Part shown: positions 4,673 to 8,624 of the stretch, piece by piece
Layout of the letters: each line of letters opens with the position of its first letter
Numbering within the stretch: the stretch's first letter is position 1
Assembly (NCBI GenBank): GCA_013698525.1
Contig: JACCSM010000054.1
Location: forward strand, 1 to 8,624
DNA length: 8,624 nt
Source: Rubrobacteraceae bacterium
GTDB taxonomy: Bacteria > Actinomycetota > Rubrobacteria > Rubrobacterales > Rubrobacteraceae
Direction of reading: 5' to 3'
Position numbers and translations under genes: made by a program
Notes under the pieces: generated by a model
The model's input: only the letters and a program-made list of their open reading frames with translations
Database searches by the model: none
Told to the model about the DNA's origin: nothing

Positions 4673-5533
4673 ATGCCGGAGCTGCCAGAGGTAGAGACCA
4701 TAAAGGAAGACCTGCGTAAGCTGGTCGTCGGCTCAGAGATAGAGCGGGCACGGGTCCTCGACGCCTCGCTCGTGGAGCAGCCCTCCGCCCAAGAGTTCGC
4801 AAGCCGGCTCGAAGGTGTCAGCATCACAGGGGCGCGGCGGCGGGCCAAGCATCTCATCGTGGAGCTCGATACGGGGGACTCGCTGGTGTTTCAGCTCAAG
4901 ATCGGTGGCCAGCTCCTGCTCGTGCCACCTGTCGAGGAGCCGGAGACCGATCTCATGCTCGTCCTGGACTTCGATGGCGACAGGAGGCTCTTCCTGCGGG
5001 ACGAGACGGGCTTCACGCGGGCGCGCCTGCTCGATGCGGACGAACTCGAGGAGCGGCTCTCCCCGCTAGGACCGGAGCCCTTCGAAGAAGAGTTCGACGC
5101 GGGGTATCTACTACGTGCCATCGGTTCGCGGAAGGCCCAGATAAAGCCCCTGCTCCTGGATCAGAAGGTCGTTTCTGGCATAGGGAACATCTACGCCGAT
5201 GAGATCCTGTACGATGCGAGGCTGCATCCGAGGCGGAAGGCAAACACGCTCACGGAGGGCGAGTGGGAGGCGCTTCATGCGGCGATTCGGTCCAACCTCG
5301 CGGCAGGCGTCGAGCATCGGGGGACGACGGTGCGGCTCTACAAAGACGTGCTGGACCGGCCAGGCGAGCATCAGAACTACCTGCGGGTCTTCGAAGAGCA
5401 CGGGCAGCCCTGTCCGGGGTGTGAAGGAGAGGTAGTTCGGGAAAAGGTAAGCGGGAGGCCGTCGCACTTCTGTCCCGCGTGCCAGCGGGAGGATGGCCCC
5501 GGAGTAGGGGGAAGGTTAGAATCACTGTGGTAG
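4673..5533 (+). CDS. mutM: Formamidopyrimidine-DNA glycosylase (Fpg/MutM family)
   Basis: Base-excision repair glycosylase and AP lyase of the Fpg/Nei family, acting on oxidised purines such as 8-oxoguanine. The start is fixed by the invariant MPELPEVET N-terminus: Pro2 must become N-terminal to form the Schiff base and Glu3 is the acid, so longer readings of the frame are rejected. At 286 residues it has normal length. Lys59 in RRRAKHLIVEL fits the conserved phosphate-binding lysine, and SGIGNIYADEILYDARLHP (168-186) is the helix-two-turn-helix signature. A C-x2-C-x16-C-x2-C zinc finger (Cys247, 250, 267, 270) ends the protein. Oddly, the blocks usually written H-L-x-M-x-G and D-P-R-R-F-G read QLKIGG (74-79) and DETGFT (110-115), losing the Met and Arg that fill the gap left by the flipped base. 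Substrate range may therefore differ. The dihydrolipoamide dehydrogenase gene follows 21 bp later. Confidence 0.92.
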   Translation: MPELPEVETIKEDLRKLVVGSEIERARVLDASLVEQPSAQEFASRLEGVSITGARRRAKHLIVELDTGDSLVFQLKIGGQLLLVPPVEEPETDLMLVLDFDGDRRLFLRDETGFTRARLLDADELEERLSPLGPEPFEEEFDAGYLLRAIGSRKAQIKPLLLDQKVVSGIGNIYADEILYDARLHPRRKANTLTEGEWEALHAAIRSNLAAGVEHRGTTVRLYKDVLDRPGEHQNYLRVFEEHGQPCPGCEGEVVREKVSGRPSHFCPACQREDGPGVGGRLESLW

Positions 5534-5554
5534 CAAACGTGAAAGGAGCCAAGG

Positions 5555-7042
5555 GTGGCTGAGCAGTTCGACCTCGTAGTAATCGGCGGCGGGAACGGTG
5601 GGTACATACCGGCGATCCGGGCCAGCCAGTTGGGAATGAGCGTAGCCCTCATCGAGAAGCGGGAGGGCGGACACCTGGGCGGCACCTGCCTGAATCTAGG
5701 ATGCATCCCGACCAAAGCATTGCTCCATACGGCGCATCTCTTGCACGACGCCAGAAACGGCGAAGACTTCGGCGTCAGGGTCGGAGAGGTGGAGTTCGAC
5801 TACCCGCAGGCGGCCAAGCGCCGTGAGCAGGTCGTAAGCCAGCTCAGGCGCGGTGTGCAGGGCCTGATGAAGAAGAACAAGGTAACCGTCTACAACGGGG
5901 TCGGCAGCTTCGTCGAGCCCAAGAAGATAAAAGTAGAGACCGAAGACGGTGAGGAGGAGCTCGAAGCGGAGAACGTCCTGATCTCCACCGGCTCAGCCGT
6001 CAGCACCCTGCCGGGACTGGAGTTCGACGGCGAGAAGGTTATCTCTTCGGACGATATCGTGACCAACGACGAGAGCTATCCCGAGTCCGTCATAGTCCTC
6101 GGCTCAGGGGCCGTCGGCGTCGAGTTCGCCAGCATGTACCACGACTTCGGAACCGACGTCACGGTGGTCGAGCTGCTCGACCGCATTGTGCCGCTGGAGG
6201 ACCCGGAGATCTCAGAGGCACTCACGAAGGAGTTCGAGGACCGCGGGATCAAAGTGCTCACTAGCACGAAAGTAGACCCGGAGAGCCTGGAGAAGACCGA
6301 CAGCGGGATCAAGATCATGGTGGCAGGCGCGGGCTCGGGCGAGCAGGAGGAGGCGGAAGGCGAAGGCGGCTCTTACGGCGGCGAGGACGCGCCCACGGGT
6401 GAGGCCGACGGAGGAGAGACCCTCGAGGCCGAGGCTATCCTGGTGGCGGTCGGGCGAAGGACGGTTACCGAGGACCTGAACCTCGACGTGACAAACGTAG
6501 AGCTCGATGACAGAGGGGTCATCCAGGTCGACGAGTTCGGACGGACCGGAGAGGACGGAATCTACGCTGCCGGAGACGTCATCGGAGGCTACTGGCTCGC
6601 CCACGCCGCGGGGCACGAGGGGATCATCGCCGTCGAGCATATGGCCGGCGAGAACCCGATGCCCATGGACCAGAACCTCGTCCCGCGCGTGACGTTCTGC
6701 CGCCCCGAGGTGGCGTCTTTCGGGCTCAGCAAGGCGCAGGCAGAGGAGGAGGGCTACGAGGTCAAGGAGTCCAAGTTCCCGTTCAGGGCCATCGGCAAAG
6801 CCTTGATAGAGGGCGAACCAAACGGCTTCTTCAAGATCGTGGCCGATGAAGAGACCGACCTTATCCTGGGGATGCACGCCATAGGGCCTAAGGTGACGGA
6901 CCTGATCACCGAGGGTGTCTTCGCCAAGCTCGTCGAGGGCACGCCGCAGGAGATCGGGATGACAATGCATCCCCACCCAAGCCTCTCAGAGGTCGTCGGC
7001 GAGTCTGCGATGGCCGTGGAGGGCCACCCGATTCATTTTTAG
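5555..7042 (+). CDS. lpdA: Dihydrolipoamide dehydrogenase (E3)
   Basis: FAD- and NAD-dependent E3 component that reoxidises dihydrolipoyl groups of 2-oxoacid dehydrogenase and glycine cleavage complexes. The 495 residues show an FAD-binding GGGNGGYIPAIRASQLG (11-27), redox-active Cys45 and Cys50 in GGTCLNLGCIPTK, NAD-binding GSGAVG (183-188), a second FAD motif IYAAGDVIGG (336-345), and HPHPSLSE (472-479) with the catalytic His474-Glu479 pair. All catalytic residues are present. Length exceeds the usual 460-475 because residues 256-289, within the NAD domain, form a Gly/Glu-rich low-complexity insert. The first motif has Asn where Pro is usual. GTG at 5555 is supported by AGGAG 6 bases upstream. 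It lies 21 bp after fpg, probably on the same transcript, and next to lipA and lipB, which make its lipoyl substrate. Confidence 0.95.
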   Translation: MAEQFDLVVIGGGNGGYIPAIRASQLGMSVALIEKREGGHLGGTCLNLGCIPTKALLHTAHLLHDARNGEDFGVRVGEVEFDYPQAAKRREQVVSQLRRGVQGLMKKNKVTVYNGVGSFVEPKKIKVETEDGEEELEAENVLISTGSAVSTLPGLEFDGEKVISSDDIVTNDESYPESVIVLGSGAVGVEFASMYHDFGTDVTVVELLDRIVPLEDPEISEALTKEFEDRGIKVLTSTKVDPESLEKTDSGIKIMVAGAGSGEQEEAEGEGGSYGGEDAPTGEADGGETLEAEAILVAVGRRTVTEDLNLDVTNVELDDRGVIQVDEFGRTGEDGIYAAGDVIGGYWLAHAAGHEGIIAVEHMAGENPMPMDQNLVPRVTFCRPEVASFGLSKAQAEEEGYEVKESKFPFRAIGKALIEGEPNGFFKIVADEETDLILGMHAIGPKVTDLITEGVFAKLVEGTPQEIGMTMHPHPSLSEVVGESAMAVEGHPIHF

Positions 7043-7045
7043 GTT

Positions 7046-7066
7046 TCAGGCATCAGCCGTCAGCAG
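7046..7066. repeat. Three-unit TCAG heptad repeat
   Basis: TCAGGCA, TCAGCCG and TCAGCAG follow one another with a 7-bp period just after the lpdA stop codon. Read on the minus strand the units carry a GCTGA/CCTGA core, like the 8-bp units around the four-helix-bundle gene. It is short and degenerate, so chance is possible. Confidence 0.4.
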
Positions 7067-7097
7067 GGGCCGCTACACGCGGCCCCTCTCCTTCTTT
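7065..7097 (+). terminator. Rho-independent-type terminator after lpdA
   Basis: AGGGGCCGC (7065-7073) pairs perfectly with GCGGCCCCT (7079-7087) around a 5-base TACAC loop: nine base pairs, eight of them G-C. The following tract, CTCCTTCTTT, is pyrimidine-rich rather than pure T. It begins 22 bases after the lpdA stop, the expected place. It would separate fpg-lpdA from lipA-lipB unless it is read through. Confidence 0.65.
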
Positions 7098-7098
7098 C

Positions 7099-7140
7099 CC
7101 CCTCTGCGATAGGGGACACGGCACGGTCCTACCTCCGTGC
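7099..7140 (+). other. Two further small hairpins upstream of lipA
   Basis: CCCCT (7099-7103) pairs with AGGGG (7111-7115) over a 7-base loop, and GCACGG (7121-7126) pairs with CCGTGC (7135-7140) over an 8-base loop. With the terminator they form three stem-loops in a row within the 138-bp lpdA-lipA gap. Neither has a T-run. They might be a lipA leader structure or chance pairing in GC-rich DNA. I could not find a convincing lipA promoter in this gap. Confidence 0.35.
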
Positions 7141-7180
7141 GATACCATAAGGCTCAAAGTGCGAGGAAGATAGGAGCGCT

Positions 7181-8221
7181 GTGGCCCGCAGACAGATCAA
7201 CCTTAAGGTATTGGACGACGGCACGAAGACCTTCGAGGTCCGCCACCGCTGGGAAGACAGGCCCGTGCCCCCCCCGCCAGACGGGACGCCGACGGAGTAC
7301 CTGCCTTTCCGGCAGCAGGCGAGGGGAGTCCCTGGCGCGCACGGTCGTCCCGAATGGCTAAAGGCGCGCATCCCCGACGGCGAGGTATATCGCGACATCA
7401 AGGAGACCATGCGCGGCCTGAACCTCCACACGGTCTGCGAAGAGGCCCGCTGCCCGAACATCGGCGAGTGCTGGAACAACCGTACGGCCACCTTCATGAT
7501 CCTCGGCAACGTCTGTACCCGTTCCTGCGGATTCTGCGCCGTGCTCACAGGCAAACCCTCCGAGCTAGACCTCGACGAACCCCACCGCGTCGCCGACGCC
7601 GCAAAGCAGATGGGCCTGGAGCACGCTGTGATCACGAGCGTGAACCGCGACGAGCTCGCGGACGGCGGGGCTTCGATCTTCGCGGGGACGATACACGCCA
7701 TCAGGGAAGAGGTCCCTGGCTGCGCCGTCGAGGTTCTGACCCCCGATTTCAAGGGCGATCGCGACGCGGTCAAGATCGTCATAGACGCCCGCCCCGACAC
7801 CTTCAACCACAACATCGAGACGGTCCCCCGCCTCTACTATGCGGTCCGCCCGCAGGCGAAGTACGAACGCTCCCTGGAGGTGCTCCGCTACGCCAAAGAA
7901 CTGAACCCCGACGGCCTGACCAAGAGCGGCTTTATGGTCGGTCTCGGCGAAGTCGAAGAGGAGATTCACCAGACGATGCGCGACCTGCGCGAGCACGATG
8001 TGGACATCCTGACAATCGGCCAGTACCTGAGGCCCTCTGAGAACCACCTGCCGATGAGCCGCTACTACACGCCCAAAGAGTTCGCAAGCCTGCGCAAGTA
8101 CGGCTTCTCACTCGGCTTCAAGCACGTAGAGAGCGGTCCGCTGGTCCGCAGCTCCTACCACGCCCACGAACAGACCTCAGGCGCCAGGCGAAGCCCCGCG
8201 GCCGGCGTCGCGGGCGTCTAG
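7181..8221 (+). CDS. lipA: Lipoyl synthase LipA
   Basis: Radical-SAM enzyme that inserts two sulfur atoms into the octanoyl chain carried on lipoyl domains, completing lipoate biosynthesis. The auxiliary cluster motif C-x4-C-x5-C is Cys86, Cys91 and Cys97 (in [12 protein letters not shown]), and the radical-SAM C-x3-C-x2-C is Cys112, Cys116 and Cys119 (in CTRSCGFC). The C-terminal RSSYHA (323-328) carries the serine that ligates the sacrificial auxiliary cluster, so both [4Fe-4S] sites look complete. The 346 residues include a longer than usual N-terminus: about 57 residues, with a proline run at 30-33, precede the RPEWLK segment where many homologues begin. The GTG at 7181 is supported by TAGGAG 4 bases upstream. 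The stop lies 9 bp before lipB, indicating co-transcription. Confidence 0.97.
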   Translation: MARRQINLKVLDDGTKTFEVRHRWEDRPVPPPPDGTPTEYLPFRQQARGVPGAHGRPEWLKARIPDGEVYRDIKETMRGLNLHTVCEEARCPNIGECWNNRTATFMILGNVCTRSCGFCAVLTGKPSELDLDEPHRVADAAKQMGLEHAVITSVNRDELADGGASIFAGTIHAIREEVPGCAVEVLTPDFKGDRDAVKIVIDARPDTFNHNIETVPRLYYAVRPQAKYERSLEVLRYAKELNPDGLTKSGFMVGLGEVEEEIHQTMRDLREHDVDILTIGQYLRPSENHLPMSRYYTPKEFASLRKYGFSLGFKHVESGPLVRSSYHAHEQTSGARRSPAAGVAGV

Positions 8222-8230
8222 AGCCCAGGC

Positions 8231-8624
8231 ATGACCCTGGAGAAACATACACCAACGACGGTCGAAGTACGGCGGTTGCCCGGTCTTACGCCTTACGCAG
8301 AGGCCTGGGATCTCCAGAAGGAACTCGTGCGGCTCAGGAAGAAAGACGGGATTCCCGACACCTTCGTCCTGTGTGAGCACCCGCCGGTCTACACAGTGGG
8401 AAGGGCGGCGAAAGACGCGGGGAACCTGGGCGCAGGAGTAGAGTACCTCCTGGCCCTGGGGGCCGAGGTGTTCTGGAGCGATAGGGGAGGGGACGCGACC
8501 TTCCACGGTCCTGGCCAGATAGTAGGGTACCCGATCCTGCGCCTCAAAGTCCGCGACACTCACGCCTACCTCCGCGAACTGGAAGGGGTCCTTATCAGGG
8601 TGCTCGCAGACTACGGGCTCGAGG
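8231..8624 (+). CDS. lipB: Octanoyltransferase LipB, 3' end beyond the window
   Basis: Transfers octanoate from acyl carrier protein to the lipoyl-domain lysine, the step before LipA. Only the first 131 residues are in the window and the frame is open to the last base. Family marks are CEHPPVYTVGR (residues 48-58) and the signature DRGGDATFHGPGQIVGYPIL (84-103), which matches the conserved R-G-G-x-x-T-x-H-G-P-G-Q-x-x-x-Y-P block of LipB. The catalytic cysteine and lysine lie further downstream and cannot be checked. The ATG at 8231 follows the lipA stop after 9 bases; only a weak ribosome site is visible, so coupling to lipA translation is likely. Ligase LplA and LipM share the fold, but the signature and adjacency to lipA favour LipB. 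Confidence 0.93.
   Translation, partial: MTLEKHTPTTVEVRRLPGLTPYAEAWDLQKELVRLRKKDGIPDTFVLCEHPPVYTVGRAAKDAGNLGAGVEYLLALGAEVFWSDRGGDATFHGPGQIVGYPILRLKVRDTHAYLRELEGVLIRVLADYGLE

Overview
The window is GC-rich bacterial chromosome carrying mostly housekeeping and cofactor genes. Gene content, acidic and arginine-rich protein composition, frequent GTG starts and at least one promoter placed as for leaderless mRNA suggest a high-GC Gram-positive, perhaps a deep-branching actinobacterium such as a Rubrobacter relative. That placement is inference; there is no rRNA here to test it.

Layout. (1) 1-342, plus strand: the 3' part of a DUF202/YidH-like membrane protein gene. (2) 373-2588, minus strand, read from right to left: an unrecognised 175-residue protein with a C-terminal SH3-like barrel, a diacylglycerol-kinase-family lipid kinase, then moaD and moaE, the two subunits of molybdopterin synthase. 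(3) 2589-3116: a stand-alone 23S rRNA intervening-sequence-type four-helix-bundle gene, bracketed by inverted copies of an 8-bp iterated repeat with core GCTGA. (4) 3117-4629, plus strand: a heme-oxygenase-like, probable diiron enzyme followed one base later by a SAM methyltransferase. The methyltransferase has no ATG, GTG or TTG in a sensible place; a good Shine-Dalgarno points to an ATA codon as its start. (5) 4673-7042, plus strand: a formamidopyrimidine-DNA glycosylase (Fpg) followed by dihydrolipoamide dehydrogenase. (6) 7043-7180: a strong terminator-like hairpin, two smaller hairpins and a short heptad repeat. (7) 7181-8624, plus strand: lipA and the 5' part of lipB, which runs off the end.

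How they fit together. LipB moves octanoate from acyl carrier protein to a lipoyl domain, LipA inserts the two sulfurs, and the dihydrolipoamide dehydrogenase reoxidises the finished cofactor during 2-oxoacid dehydrogenase or glycine cleavage turnover, so 5555-8624 is a lipoate neighbourhood. MoaD and MoaE form the dithiolene of molybdopterin. The diiron enzyme and methyltransferase look translationally coupled and may act on one substrate, which cannot be named from sequence.

The points most worth a second look are the repeat-bracketed four-helix-bundle gene, the apparent AUA start, the diiron enzyme/methyltransferase pair, the altered active-site positions in Fpg and MoaE, and the acidic insert in the dihydrolipoamide dehydrogenase. 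No gene-free stretch exceeds 300 bases, and I see no tRNA, rRNA, CRISPR array, transposase or phage gene.
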